Positions 41,315 to 50,185 of a stretch of 64,000 nucleotides of DNA are shown in pieces (within the stretch, counting starts at the first letter, position 1; every line of letters begins with the position of its first letter). The position numbers were made by a program, and so were the translations under genes. The notes beneath the pieces are model-generated. The model was not told where the DNA came from and ran no database searches. It worked only from the letters and a program-made list of their open reading frames with translations. The DNA is taken from positions 1 through 64,000 of the forward strand of contig NZ_JAYFQK010000003.1 in assembly GCF_034927245.1 (NCBI RefSeq), in the 5' to 3' direction. Source of the stretch: Desulfitobacterium_A sp034927245 (GTDB lineage: Bacteria; Bacillota; Desulfitobacteriia; Desulfitobacteriales; Desulfitobacteriaceae).

Positions 41315-42088
41315 ATGGCTTTAAACAAGGTTGAAATTTGTGGAGTGAACACCTCAAAATTGCCTGTCTTGAACAGTAAGAAGATGACAGAACTGTTTGT
41401 TGCTTATCAAAGTGGGGAGCGTGAGGCCAGAGAAAAACTTGTCTATGGAAATTTACGGCTTGTCCTCAGTGTGATTCAGAGATTCACAAATCGAGGAGAA
41501 TATGTCGATGATCTTTTCCAAGTGGGATGTATCGGACTTATGAAAGCGATTGACAATTTCGATTTAGGGCAAAATGTCAAGTTTTCAACGTATGCTGTGC
41601 CGATGATTATCGGCGAAATCCGGCGGTATTTACGGGATAACAATCCAATAAGAGTGAGTCGTTCTTTACGGGATATCGCATATAAAGCTCTCCAGGTTCG
41701 GGATCAGTTAGTGAGCGAATGCTCTCGGGAACCGACGGTCTCGGAAATTGCTAATAAATTGACGGTGCCGCGGGAAGAAGTGATTTTCGCTCTTGATGCG
41801 ATTCAAGAACCGATTTCACTTTTTGAGCCCATCTATCATGATGGGGGTGATCCGATTTTTGTGATGGATCAAATCGGGGATGAGAAGCATTCGGATGCCA
41901 GCTGGCTCGAGGGTATCGCGGTGCGTGAAGCCCTTCGTCGCTTAAGCGAGCGTGAGAAACTCATTTTAAACTTGCGCTTTTTTCATGGCAAAACGCAAAT
42001 GGAAGTTGCGGATGAGATTGGCATATCTCAAGCTCAGGTTTCGCGCTTAGAAAAAGCAGCTTTAAACCACATGCGGAAATATGTATAG
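41315..42088 (+). CDS. sigG: RNA polymerase sporulation sigma factor SigG
   Basis: A 257-residue late forespore sigma factor. The N-terminus MALNKVEICGVNTSKLPVLN closely matches the conserved SigG start, which fixes ATG 41315 against the upstream TTG 41291. Region 2 has NLRLVLSVIQRFTNRGEYVDDLFQVGCIGLMKAIDNFD. Region 4 has KTQMEVADEIGISQAQVSRLEK. It lies 60 bp after sigE, the usual spoIIGA-sigE-sigG order. Confidence 0.97.
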   Translation: MALNKVEICGVNTSKLPVLNSKKMTELFVAYQSGEREAREKLVYGNLRLVLSVIQRFTNRGEYVDDLFQVGCIGLMKAIDNFDLGQNVKFSTYAVPMIIGEIRRYLRDNNPIRVSRSLRDIAYKALQVRDQLVSECSREPTVSEIANKLTVPREEVIFALDAIQEPISLFEPIYHDGGDPIFVMDQIGDEKHSDASWLEGIAVREALRRLSEREKLILNLRFFHGKTQMEVADEIGISQAQVSRLEKAALNHMRKYV

Positions 42089-42134
42089 TCTAAAAACCTA
42101 CCTCCCCTCATATAATAGAGAGGGAGGGATATCG

Positions 42135-42407
42135 ATGCGGATCTCTGAACTTCGCTTGTTAGATATTGTCAATATAAAGGACGGCCGGCGGCTCGGTCCG
42201 ATAAAGGATTTGGATTTGGATTTGGAACGGGGTGTGGTGAAGGGAATTGTTGTTTCGGGACCGTCACGCAGTTGGGGATTCTTTGGAGGGAACCGAACTG
42301 AGGATATCAGCATTTCATGGGATCGCGTCAAGAAGATCGGCGTGGATGTTATCTTAGTGGATGCTCAGGGGTTGGCCGGTTTTAACCAAGATCCGGAGCA
42401 CCGTTAG
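42135..42407 (+). CDS. ylmC: YlmC/YmxH family PRC-barrel sporulation protein
   Basis: A 90-residue PRC-barrel protein. MRISELRLLDIVNIKDGRRLGPIKDLDLDLERGVVKGIVV is the YlmC/YmxH pattern found next to sigG in sporulating Firmicutes. Function is not defined. ATG 42135 follows GAGAGGGAGGG. A longer frame from 42081 overlaps sigG and is not needed. Confidence 0.9.
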   Translation: MRISELRLLDIVNIKDGRRLGPIKDLDLDLERGVVKGIVVSGPSRSWGFFGGNRTEDISISWDRVKKIGVDVILVDAQGLAGFNQDPEHR

Positions 42408-42452
42408 GTTTAACTATTTCTAAATACATTGCCGCGATTAGATGTATATTTT

Positions 42453-42473
42453 GCTCCCTTTGGGGAGCTTTTT
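42453..42473 (+). terminator. Rho-independent terminator after ylmC
   Basis: GCTCCC (42453-42458) pairs with GGGAGC (42463-42468), followed by TTTTT. It ends the sigma-factor operon. The following 165 bp up to the next gene contains TATAGT near 42582, a possible -10 for the yfiH operon. Confidence 0.85.
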
Positions 42474-42638
42474 GCATATTCGTAAGTTCCTAAAGGCAAT
42501 AAAAAGTTTCCCTTATGAATTTTGTTGAATTTCCTAGAAGAAGATAGGACTTTAGTTGGTTTTTAGACTGGAAATATTATGGTATAGTTAAGAGAAGGGA
42601 TCTTTAAGCTCTATTTCTCTGAATGAGAGGAGTTAAAT

Positions 42639-43445
42639 ATGGGTTGGTGTTTTCGTCAAGGTAAACGGTTAACCTATCTTACACTTCCGGAATGGGAAGA
42701 ATGCGGAATTCAAGTTGGTTTTTCAACACGGTGGGGCGGTATTGGGCGAACCCCATATGAATCCTTAAATTTAGGGCTGCATGTGGGAGATGATCAAGAT
42801 CGCGTATTACGGAATCGCGAACTTTGGCTTCAAGAATGGGACGCCGAATGGAACGATTTTGTCATCGGTGAACAAGTCCACGATGTAAAGGTACAACGCG
42901 TTGAGCCCGCTGATGCCGGTCGGGGAGGCCGGGATATAAAAACGGTTCTGCCTGGGGTAGATGGTTTAGTCACGACAAGCTCGCTGGGCCTTATGGCCTT
43001 TTTTGCGGATTGTGTACCTGTGTTTTTTTATCATCCGACGCTGAAAGCGGTGAGCATTGCCCATGCAGGCTGGAGGGGGACAGTAGGAAAAATCGCTCAT
43101 CGTGTTCTTCTGGAGTTTCAAAACATGAGAGGAAACATAAGCGATTGTTGGGTTGCCCTGGGTCCGAGTATCGGGGCCTGCTGTTATGAAGTAGACGAAC
43201 GTGTTATCAATCTTTTCCAAGAGGCATTTAAGGAAACGCCCTTTATTAAACCTTCTCGCCCGGGCCATGCTCAGCTTGACCTTTGGGAAGCGAATCGACA
43301 GCTTTTGCTTGAGGCGGGAGCAGTGCCGGAGCATATTTGGAGTGCCTCTATTTGCACGTCTTGTCATACGGACAGTTTTTTCTCTCATCGCCGGGAAGGA
43401 CCGAAAACGGGCCGGATGGCGGGATGGATACGGCGCAAAGATTGA
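42639..43445 (+). CDS. pgeF: YfiH/YlmD family purine nucleoside phosphorylase (laccase-domain)
   Basis: A 268-residue Cu-oxidase_4 (DUF152) protein. Homologues act on purine nucleosides (adenosine phosphorolysis/deamination) and, as PgeF, edit peptidoglycan precursors. Metal and active-site features visible are GVDGLVTTSSLGLMAFFADCVPVFFYHP, IAHAGWRGTVGKIA, GPSIGACCYEV and ICTSCHTDSFFSHRREG. In B. subtilis its homologue ylmD lies just downstream of ylmC and before ylmE, matching this neighbourhood. Start ATG 42639 follows GAGAGGAG. Confidence 0.88.
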   Translation: MGWCFRQGKRLTYLTLPEWEECGIQVGFSTRWGGIGRTPYESLNLGLHVGDDQDRVLRNRELWLQEWDAEWNDFVIGEQVHDVKVQRVEPADAGRGGRDIKTVLPGVDGLVTTSSLGLMAFFADCVPVFFYHPTLKAVSIAHAGWRGTVGKIAHRVLLEFQNMRGNISDCWVALGPSIGACCYEVDERVINLFQEAFKETPFIKPSRPGHAQLDLWEANRQLLLEAGAVPEHIWSASICTSCHTDSFFSHRREGPKTGRMAGWIRRKD

Positions 43446-43460
43446 CGAGGAGGATAATCG

Positions 43461-44144
43461 ATGGCTGTTATTCTAGTGGTGGATGATGAAGAGCCCATTC
43501 AAGAATTGCTCAAATTTAATCTCGAAAAGGAAGGGTATACGGTACTGGTGGCGGGGGATGGTCCGGCAGCTTTGACGATGATTGAAGAAAAGCATCCTGA
43601 CCTCGTAGTCCTTGATCTTATGCTGCCCGGTATGGATGGTATGGAAATATGCAATCGGCTTCGGCAAAATTCGAAATACCGAGACCTCCCGATCATCATG
43701 TTAACGGCTAAAGGAGAGGAGATTGACAAGGTTCTGGGTTTGGAGCTTGGCGCCGACGACTACTTGACTAAACCCTTTAGTCCGCGTGAACTCTTAGCTC
43801 GCATCCGTGCTCGGCTTCGCCGGGCTAAACCGCAAACAGAAGAAGCTGAATTAGTACGGGGTGACTTGAGAATTGACCTAAATCGGTTTCAGGTCATCGT
43901 CAGAGGTGAGGCGGTTGAACTCACACCCAAAGAATTTGAACTTTTGCGAGTCCTTGCTACGCATTCGGGCAAGGTCTATTCAAGGGATGAGCTTTTAGAA
44001 CGCGTTTGGGGTTATGAGTTTGCCGGAGATACCCGAACAGTCGATGTCCATGTTCGGCATTTGCGGCAGAAAGTGGAACGGGATCCCTCCAATCCTGAAT
44101 ATATTGAAACACTGCGGGGCATTGGCTACCGGTTAAAGGAATAA
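43461..44144 (+). CDS. OmpR/PhoB-family response regulator (PhoP-like)
   Basis: A 227-residue two-component regulator. The receiver has DDEEP (D8-D9), the phosphoacceptor D52 in LVVLDLMLPGMDG, and K102-type KPFSPRELLARIRA. The winged-helix effector has ELTPKEFELLRVLATHSGKVYSRDELLERVWGYEF and the DNA-recognition DTRTVDVHVRHLRQKVE. It is co-transcribed with the kinase 4 bp downstream. It interrupts the ylmD-ylmE gene order seen in B. subtilis. Target genes are unknown; phosphate or envelope stress are the usual roles. Confidence 0.93.
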   Translation: MAVILVVDDEEPIQELLKFNLEKEGYTVLVAGDGPAALTMIEEKHPDLVVLDLMLPGMDGMEICNRLRQNSKYRDLPIIMLTAKGEEIDKVLGLELGADDYLTKPFSPRELLARIRARLRRAKPQTEEAELVRGDLRIDLNRFQVIVRGEAVELTPKEFELLRVLATHSGKVYSRDELLERVWGYEFAGDTRTVDVHVRHLRQKVERDPSNPEYIETLRGIGYRLKE

Positions 44145-44148
44145 TAAT

Positions 44149-45522
44149 ATGAGTATAAAGTGGAAAATATTAATCGTTTATCTGACCGCGGTATCTTTTT
44201 CTTTTTTCCTTTTTGTATTGGGAGAACAGGCTGTTAATGGAGAAAAGTTCATTATTGACTGGGGCACTTTGATTCTGGCAATATTATTACCTGCGGGAAT
44301 AATTTATTACCTTACCCATCGTTTAAGCTATCAGCTGAAAAAGCTTTATAACACGGCTCACTCAATTTCCAAAGGAGACTTCGACAATTTCAGCGAGGTT
44401 TATAATCTTGATTCTTCCAACGAACTGGGGAAAATCGGGATTGAAATGATCACCGTAGCTCAGCAATTCAGAGTCAACCTCCAAAAAAATATGCAAGAAG
44501 CTGAGAAAGTTCAAACAATCCTCGCCTCGATGCAAGAAGGGGTTGTGGCCCTCGATCAAGTCGGCAGGGTGGTTCTGAACAACACAGCTGCCGAAAGCAT
44601 TTTTACTTTCACGAAGGATGAACTCAAAGGGAAATATTTTATCGAAGCTTTATGTTATCCGGAACTGGAAGGTTTAGTGCAAAATGCTTTGGAAAAAGGG
44701 CAGTCCGGTATTTCTGAAATTACTATGGGTGAACGAATAGTTAGGGTACAGGTTAATCCATTTCTGGAGGAACAGACAAAGACGCGTTCACGGGGGGCTG
44801 TCATTGTCGGTTATGATGTGACCGAGCTTCGCCGCTTAGAGCAGGTTCGGACTGATTTTGTCGGTAATGTTTCCCATGAACTGCGAACACCTTTGACCTC
44901 AATTAAAGGGTTTGTGGAAACCCTGCTCGACGGAGCGGCTGATGATCCTGCGCTTCGTGAACGATTCTTGACGATTATCCAGACGGAAACCTTACGCTTG
45001 CAGCGGCTTATCGACGACCTCTTGACCCTTTCGCGAATTGAAAATCGGCGGACCGATTTAGTAGGGGGGACAAGCCTGGTTCAGGAAGCCTATAGACATA
45101 TTGAACCTGTGATCTCATCCTATGCAAGGGCCAAAAAATTGGAATTAGTCGTGGATATACCCTCTGATTTGCCGACTGTGGCAATGGGAACAGACATGCT
45201 GAGTCAGGTTCTTCTGAATCTGCTGGAGAATGCTGTGAAATATACAACAAAAGGTAAAGTCGAGTTATCCGCGTGTCAAAAAGGTTCTTTTGTTTATTTA
45301 GAATTTAAAGATACAGGCTGTGGGATTCCCGAACAGGATCTTCCGCGTATTTTCGAACGGTTTTATCGGGTAGATAAGGCGCGTTTTCGGGAACAAGGGG
45401 GCACAGGTTTAGGCTTAAGCATTGTTAAACATATCGTTGAGGGTTCAAATGGGAGAATCAAAGTGACTTCCCATCTGGGCTCGGGATCGGTATTTGCCTG
45501 TGAAATACCAGTCGCCGAATAG
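44149..45522 (+). CDS. PhoR-like sensor histidine kinase
   Basis: A 457-residue membrane kinase with two helices (about residues 6-25 and 39-58) separated by a very short external loop. It is followed by HAMP-like sequence, a PAS domain (about 120-215), HisKA with H243 in GNVSHELRTPLTSIKGF, and HATPase motifs NLLENAVKY, FKDTGCGIP and GGTGLGLSIVKHI. The short loop argues against direct ligand binding outside the cell; sensing may be in the membrane, through PAS, or through the HlyD-like protein encoded next. Confidence 0.92.
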   Translation: MSIKWKILIVYLTAVSFSFFLFVLGEQAVNGEKFIIDWGTLILAILLPAGIIYYLTHRLSYQLKKLYNTAHSISKGDFDNFSEVYNLDSSNELGKIGIEMITVAQQFRVNLQKNMQEAEKVQTILASMQEGVVALDQVGRVVLNNTAAESIFTFTKDELKGKYFIEALCYPELEGLVQNALEKGQSGISEITMGERIVRVQVNPFLEEQTKTRSRGAVIVGYDVTELRRLEQVRTDFVGNVSHELRTPLTSIKGFVETLLDGAADDPALRERFLTIIQTETLRLQRLIDDLLTLSRIENRRTDLVGGTSLVQEAYRHIEPVISSYARAKKLELVVDIPSDLPTVAMGTDMLSQVLLNLLENAVKYTTKGKVELSACQKGSFVYLEFKDTGCGIPEQDLPRIFERFYRVDKARFREQGGTGLGLSIVKHIVEGSNGRIKVTSHLGSGSVFACEIPVAE

Positions 45523-45532
45523 GAGGAATTAT

Positions 45533-46477
45533 ATGCGTAAGAGGAGTAAACATGCTCGGGCAGCAAGCGTGCTCTGGGGTAGTTTGCTCGTGGCCCTCAT
45601 CCTATTCTCCTTAGGTTGGGTATATCGTGCAAATTGGATTACAGGATCACTTGAGGTGGAAACGGCACAAACGGGAAGTATTGACCATTATGTTACAGTC
45701 AAAGCAATCTTCGCCAATGAGGAATATGTCATACAATCTCCCGCGTCAGGAAAAGTGGAATTGCTCGGAAAAGAGGGACAAAGATTTCGACTCGGTGAAC
45801 CTGTGGCCCAGATCCATCCGGAAGGGGCCGCTCCCGGAAGCAATACCCAGCGGCAAACGGCTCAAGTCAGTATGCCTAAAGGCGGATTGTTTTTTCAAAA
45901 AGTAGACGGCTTAGAAAGTGTGCTTACCCCCGAGAGTTTGGTGAATATGGATTTAGCCAGGATTCTTGAGCAGCAGGAAAATTCCGAAGCGCCGAAGGAT
46001 ACTGTCCAAGCGGGCGTTCCTCTGGGGAAAGTGGTTAATAACTTAAGCCCTACTGTGGCGTTTGTTGAGGTAGAACCTTCGAAGGATTTGAGTGTAGGGA
46101 AAACGGTCAAATTTAATCTGGACGATCAGATCCGTACCGGTAAAATCCTGCGGGTATCTGATAATCCAAAGGGGATTGTGGTTCGATTTAATCAATACCT
46201 TGAGGGGACAGTAAACAAGAGAATTCAAAGTGTGCAATGGGTTGCCAAACCTTCGGAGACGGGAATCGTCATTCCCAAAAGTGCCCTTTACACGAAGGGA
46301 GAGGAGCTTGGAGTCTATGTTGTTCAGGAAGGAATTTTACAATTCCGCAAGGTTAACGTGATCGATGAAAATGATTCTTTAGTCTGTGTGAATAATCTTC
46401 CACAGGGTATTCCCGTTGTAAAAAATCCGCGATCAGGGATCGAAGGCTTGACGGCAAACGTAAAAATCCCATCCTAG
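45533..46477 (+). CDS. HlyD-like membrane-anchored adaptor protein
   Basis: A 314-residue protein with a basic N-terminus (MRKRSKHARA), one transmembrane helix (about residues 13-31) and an extracytoplasmic region with a lipoyl-like half (IQSPASGKVELLGKEGQRFRLGEPVAQI). A beta-barrel-like part with GIVIPKSALYTKGEELGVYVVQEGILQFRKVNV follows, as in HlyD/MacA adaptors. It lacks the long coiled-coil hairpin, and no transporter gene is next to it. Its position before ylmE-sepF suggests an envelope or division role. ATG 45533 follows AGGAGG. Confidence 0.75.
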   Translation: MRKRSKHARAASVLWGSLLVALILFSLGWVYRANWITGSLEVETAQTGSIDHYVTVKAIFANEEYVIQSPASGKVELLGKEGQRFRLGEPVAQIHPEGAAPGSNTQRQTAQVSMPKGGLFFQKVDGLESVLTPESLVNMDLARILEQQENSEAPKDTVQAGVPLGKVVNNLSPTVAFVEVEPSKDLSVGKTVKFNLDDQIRTGKILRVSDNPKGIVVRFNQYLEGTVNKRIQSVQWVAKPSETGIVIPKSALYTKGEELGVYVVQEGILQFRKVNVIDENDSLVCVNNLPQGIPVVKNPRSGIEGLTANVKIPS

Positions 46478-46539
46478 GGCTGGAATTAGCAGGAAATATG
46501 GAACACGTGTAGAATCTTTCAGCATTGGTGGTGTAAACG

Positions 46540-47250
46540 TTGAGTATTGAAAATAACCTAAAACAGGTTTATCAAAGAATTGGACAGGCTGCGGAAAGTG
46601 TCGGGCGCAAACCGCAAGACATCAAACTTCTGGCAGTCAGTAAGACCATGGATGCAGAAACAGTAAGGGAAGCCTATCAAGCGGGACAGCGTATTTTTGC
46701 GGAAAACAGGGTTCAAGAATGGGTTCAAAAGGCTCCCGCCTTACCCCAAGATTGTGAATGGCATATCATTGGACGATTGCAGACCAATAAAGTTAAATAT
46801 TTAACAGATAAAATCGCCTTAATTCATTCCCTTGACCGAATGTGTCTGCTTAAAACGTTTGAGGAACAAGGAGCCAAGCGAGATATCATTTGGCCGGTGC
46901 TGATTGAGGTCAACACCGCTCGTGACCCCGATAAAGCAGGGCTGATGAGGGAAGAGGTCGAGGATTTCTTAGATATTATCGCTGATTTCCCTCATGTTCA
47001 AGTTCAGGGTCTGATGACGATTGGGGCCTTGGATGCCGCTCCGGAGGAGACCCAAGTCTTTTTCCGGGAACTTCGCCAAATTCGGGATGCTTTACAAAGT
47101 AAAAATATTCCCCATGTCAAGCTAAAAGAGCTTTCGATGGGGATGAGCCGCGATTTTGAGCTGGCCGTTGCCGAGGGAGCTACAATCGTCAGGGTGGGCA
47201 GGCAGATTTTTGGAGAACGTAAACCCATCACTAGAAACGCAAACATTTAG
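46540..47250 (+). CDS. ylmE: PLP homeostasis protein YggS/YlmE
   Basis: A 236-residue alanine-racemase-like TIM barrel that binds pyridoxal phosphate and buffers PLP and amino-acid pools. The PLP lysine is in LLAVSKTMDAETV, with FAENRVQEW, HIIGRLQTNKVKYL, LIEVNTARDPDKAGL, GLMTIG and LSMGMSRDFELAVAEGATIVRVGRQIFG. It starts at TTG 46540 with a weak GGTGGTG site. In its usual place upstream of sepF. Confidence 0.95.
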   Translation: MSIENNLKQVYQRIGQAAESVGRKPQDIKLLAVSKTMDAETVREAYQAGQRIFAENRVQEWVQKAPALPQDCEWHIIGRLQTNKVKYLTDKIALIHSLDRMCLLKTFEEQGAKRDIIWPVLIEVNTARDPDKAGLMREEVEDFLDIIADFPHVQVQGLMTIGALDAAPEETQVFFRELRQIRDALQSKNIPHVKLKELSMGMSRDFELAVAEGATIVRVGRQIFGERKPITRNANI

Positions 47251-47286
47251 ATTAATATAACTGAGGAATCAAAGGAGGATTTGTTT

Positions 47287-47736
47287 ATGGCTAAAATATT
47301 GGACAAAATGATTGGGATTATGGGATTTGCCGATGAAGAGGATGATGAGGAACTCTTTGAAGAGGAAGAAAGCGAGCAGAACGTACAAGAGGAGACTCGG
47401 CCATCAAGCCGAAAAAATGCTCAAGTCGTGAGCATACATACCCAAAAACAAGTTAAAGTTATTGTGCTGGAACCTACTTCATTTGAGGAATCCCAAAATA
47501 TTGCGGATCAGCTTAAAAATCGCCGTCCTGTTATTGTCAATTTAGAGACTGTAGACCACAATCTTGCCAAACGAATCGTTGATTTTGTCAGTGGCGCTAC
47601 CTATGCTTTAGGGGGCAATATGCAAAAAGTCGGGCAGGGAATCTTCCTGTTCGTGCCTAATAATATCGATATCTCCGGGGAGTCTCATGAAAAGATTAAA
47701 GAAAAAGGATTTTCCTGGGCATTGAGCAGTAAATAA
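47287..47736 (+). CDS. sepF: Cell division protein SepF
   Basis: A 149-residue FtsZ-binding membrane anchor. The N-terminal amphipathic helix MAKILDKMIGIMGFAD is followed by a very acidic linker (DEEDDEELFEEEESEQ) and the DUF552 core KVIVLEPTSFEESQNIADQLKNRRPVIVNLETVDHNLAKRIVDFVSGATYALGGNMQKVGQGIFLFVPNNIDI. With no ftsA in this window, SepF is the obvious local candidate for tethering FtsZ to the membrane. ATG 47287 lies eight bases after AAAGGAGG. Confidence 0.96.
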   Translation: MAKILDKMIGIMGFADEEDDEELFEEEESEQNVQEETRPSSRKNAQVVSIHTQKQVKVIVLEPTSFEESQNIADQLKNRRPVIVNLETVDHNLAKRIVDFVSGATYALGGNMQKVGQGIFLFVPNNIDISGESHEKIKEKGFSWALSSK

Positions 47737-47741
47737 GGAGT

Positions 47742-48044
47742 GTGGTCGTTATCTCTATCCTTACGTTTATTTACCAAGTTGTAGATGCAGTATTAATGAT
47801 CCTAGGGTGGGCTGTCATTCTTCAAGCCATTATGTCATGGATACCACCACTGGCGAATTCATGGCTCGGCCGCATTCTTGATGAGATTACCGAACCGCTT
47901 TTAAGGCCTTTCCGACGCTTTCAAATCGGAGGAATGGGTTTCGGAATAGATTTCTCCCCGATTTTCGCTTATTTTGCTCTCTATCTTATACGAATAGCGG
48001 TATTGCCTCTTATTTACAGCTTATTGTTAAGGTTAGGGTTATGA
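47742..48044 (+). CDS. ylmG: YggT/YlmG family membrane protein
   Basis: A 100-residue protein with two YGGT repeats worth of helices. The central loop MSWIPPLANSWLGRILDEITEPLLRPFRRF is the family signature. It is implicated in division-site or envelope assembly together with SepF. The GTG 47742 start is only one base after AAGGAG, an unusually short spacing, but no alternative start precedes the conserved first helix. The stop overlaps ylmH. Confidence 0.9.
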   Translation: MVVISILTFIYQVVDAVLMILGWAVILQAIMSWIPPLANSWLGRILDEITEPLLRPFRRFQIGGMGFGIDFSPIFAYFALYLIRIAVLPLIYSLLLRLGL

Positions 48045-48838
48045 AGCACCGGATCGATCGTCATGTTCTAAGCTTTTGGCAAGATAAGGAGATGCGTCTT
48101 GAAGCGGCGCATCTCCTAGATCTTACAGAGGAAGCGATGAGGAAACAGCTTGCGGTAAGAACCCCTTTCTTAGGGCTCGGTCTGGCCCAATGGTTTGAGC
48201 GGGTTTTGCAGAAGGAATCCTTAAGTTACCAGGCTCGTGGCGGCTTTCCGGACGCTGAACGAGTTTGCTATTTCCTGGGACAGAATACCGAGAGTCTGGA
48301 ATATTTACCCGAAGGAATCACATTATTAGCGGTGGTTTCAACAGATCCCCATGTCAATTTGGAACATCGGCAGATTTTGGGTTCATTGATGGGACTTGGC
48401 CTGAAGCGGGAGTTGGTCGGAGACATCCGCCCCGGAGTTCAGGGAATGATTGTTGCAGTCGTTGATGAGATTACGGATTATTTACTCCTGGAGTGGTGTA
48501 AAGCCGGACGGGTCAATATTCGGGTCGAGCGGGTGCAAGGAGATCTTATGCTCAGGGAAGATCCGGGAGAAGAACGGCGGATAACGGTTTCCTCTTCAAG
48601 AATTGATGCCATTGCTGCCGCAGGTTTTAATGTCGCCCGCGGCGTTGTTCAAGAATGGGTTCGTCAAGGAAAGATTAAACGAAATGATTTGATCATAAGC
48701 AAACCCGATTTAGAAGTGAAGTCCGGAGATATAATATCCTGCCGGGGGCAAGGTCGCTTACGCCTTTGCGAAGCGGGGGAGACGCGAAAAGGGCGGATTG
48801 GCTGGAGCATTATCCTATACCGGATACAAAAGCGCTAG
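48041..48838 (+). CDS. ylmH: S4-domain RNA-binding protein YlmH
   Basis: A 265-residue protein with a C-terminal S4 domain (RRITVSSSRIDAIAAAGFNVARGVVQEWVRQGKIKRNDLIISKPDLEVKSGDIISCRGQGRLRL) and an N-terminal YlmH-specific domain. YlmH binds stalled ribosomes in Firmicutes and helps rescue peptidyl-tRNA-bearing large subunits. Its ATG overlaps the ylmG stop, and the gene is followed within 16 bp by divIVA, the canonical order. Confidence 0.92.
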   Translation: MKHRIDRHVLSFWQDKEMRLEAAHLLDLTEEAMRKQLAVRTPFLGLGLAQWFERVLQKESLSYQARGGFPDAERVCYFLGQNTESLEYLPEGITLLAVVSTDPHVNLEHRQILGSLMGLGLKRELVGDIRPGVQGMIVAVVDEITDYLLLEWCKAGRVNIRVERVQGDLMLREDPGEERRITVSSSRIDAIAAAGFNVARGVVQEWVRQGKIKRNDLIISKPDLEVKSGDIISCRGQGRLRLCEAGETRKGRIGWSIILYRIQKR

Positions 48839-48854
48839 AAAGGGGAATAGAACC

Positions 48855-49328
48855 ATGCCAATGACTCCGATGGACATCAGGAATAAAGAATTTCGTAAAG
48901 GGGTTCGCGGTTATCACCCGGAAGAAGTGGAAAAATTCCTCGATACCGTGAGTAAGGAATTTGAAATTCTTTATACGGAAAACTTTGATCTCCGCGAAAA
49001 GGTTCAACGCTTTGAGCAGGAACTAAAGCAATATAAACAGCTTGAAGGGACACTGCAGCAGACGATGGTGCTAGCGCAGCAGACAGCAGAGGAAGTCAAG
49101 CAATCCGCCCGGCATGAAGCTGAACTGATCCTCAAGAAGTCTGAACAAGAAAGCACTCAGCAGCTTATAGAGGCTCAGAAAAAGGTTAGCGAAACAAATG
49201 AGGAAATTGAAGAGCTTCTTAAACGAAGAGAACTGATTCGGACCCAATTAAAGTCTTTCCTGAACGCACAGCTTGACCTTGCCGAATCTTTTAATAAAAG
49301 TTCCGGAATTTCTACTGAAGTTTCCTAA
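48855..49328 (+). CDS. divIVA: Cell division/polarity protein DivIVA
   Basis: A 157-residue coiled-coil protein. MPMTPMDIRNKEFRKGVRGYHPEEVEKFLDTVSKEFE is the membrane-curvature-sensing N-terminal domain of DivIVA, followed by a long heptad-rich coiled coil (about residues 35-145). ATG 48855 follows AAAGGGGAA. A longer frame from 48798 runs inside ylmH. It positions MinCD and chromosome origins at poles or septa. Confidence 0.94.
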   Translation: MPMTPMDIRNKEFRKGVRGYHPEEVEKFLDTVSKEFEILYTENFDLREKVQRFEQELKQYKQLEGTLQQTMVLAQQTAEEVKQSARHEAELILKKSEQESTQQLIEAQKKVSETNEEIEELLKRRELIRTQLKSFLNAQLDLAESFNKSSGISTEVS

Positions 49329-49430
49329 GACTGATTATCTTGATGATGTTAAATCTTGCGGAATAGGCCGGAATCATGTAAAATGTACGATATCGTTTAG
49401 GTAATAGTTTATTAGAAGGATGGCTGGTTA

Positions 49431-49898
49431 ATGAAGAGTATATTGTACACGGAACTGGCTTCCGATTTCTTGATCGAGGGATTAGGACTGCATTGCCGGG
49501 ATAAGGATCACCCGGTTGGAAAAGCAGGCCGTGCTGATCTGGAACTGGTTTCAAGCATCAGTGAGCTAATGCTGTATCCGGAGGATATTCAGGTTATCTA
49601 CCTCGGAAAGGCTGAGGCAGACCCTTTTCGGGCCGGAGATATTCTTATGGCAGGCAGCGATGAATTACTTGATCGCGCGTTTCTTGCACTTGATCAAATG
49701 GAGCAGCGCGGGCTTGTTGTTGATTTATCTCCGGAACCGGACGCTCATCAGGTTAACCTTGTAAAAGACGGATTGTCTGAGATGGTACTGAACTTAGAGA
49801 AACGAGGGATTGCGTACCTCTGTTTATTTCTCGTCGAGCCGGTCGATGCGGAGGGAACAGCCAAATTAGTCAGTATAATCCGGAAAATACTGGCTTAA
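49431..49898 (+). CDS. Uncharacterised 155-residue protein between divIVA and ileS
   Basis: I do not recognise a family. The product is soluble and acidic, starts MKSILYTELASDFLIEGLGLHC at ATG 49431 (AGAAGG upstream), and alternates hydrophobic strands and helices (IQVIYLGKAEADPFRAGDIL, IAYLCLFLVEPVDAEGTAKLVSIIRKI). It has one isolated cysteine pair (C22 and C130) and no obvious catalytic motif. It stands alone between the divIVA operon and the Ile T-box, 101 bp after divIVA. Confidence 0.6.
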   Translation: MKSILYTELASDFLIEGLGLHCRDKDHPVGKAGRADLELVSSISELMLYPEDIQVIYLGKAEADPFRAGDILMAGSDELLDRAFLALDQMEQRGLVVDLSPEPDAHQVNLVKDGLSEMVLNLEKRGIAYLCLFLVEPVDAEGTAKLVSIIRKILA

Positions 49899-49934
49899 GC
49901 ATTCATTGAACTTTAATAAAAAATTTTAATAAAA

Positions 49935-50165
49935 CGTGGATAAGGACAGTCCTTGATGTATCCTCATCAGCGAGCGGGAGTCGGTGCAAGCCCGCGGGGT
50001 AAGGCAAGGAAATCACCTTAGAGTGAGAGGCTGAATCTTTGAGTAAGCTTTTCCGGATCACCTCCGTTATCGGGTTCCAAGTGGCTCAATTGAGCAACAA
50101 GGGTGGCACCGCGAGAATATCCCGTCCCTTTCCAGAGGACAGGGATTTTTTTATTTTTTTATATC
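49935..50165 (+). promoter_or_regulatory. T-box riboswitch, isoleucine
   Basis: A tRNA-sensing leader upstream of ileS. The conserved T-box AAGGGTGGCACCGCG lies at 50099-50113. A terminator follows, with TCCC/GGGA-based pairing between 50120 and 50153 ahead of a run of T (50154-50160). The probable specifier codon ATC (50012-50014) in GGAAATCACC matches isoleucine. The AGCGAGC near 49969 resembles the kink-turn region of Stem I. Uncharged tRNA-Ile would stabilise the antiterminator and switch on ileS. Confidence 0.92.
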
Positions 50166-50185
50166 TTTATTTAGGAGGAATTATA

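Noticed and set aside
50039..50185. N-terminal extension of ileS by 49 codons
   Set aside because: This part is the T-box leader; the real start at 50186 has a strong ribosome site.
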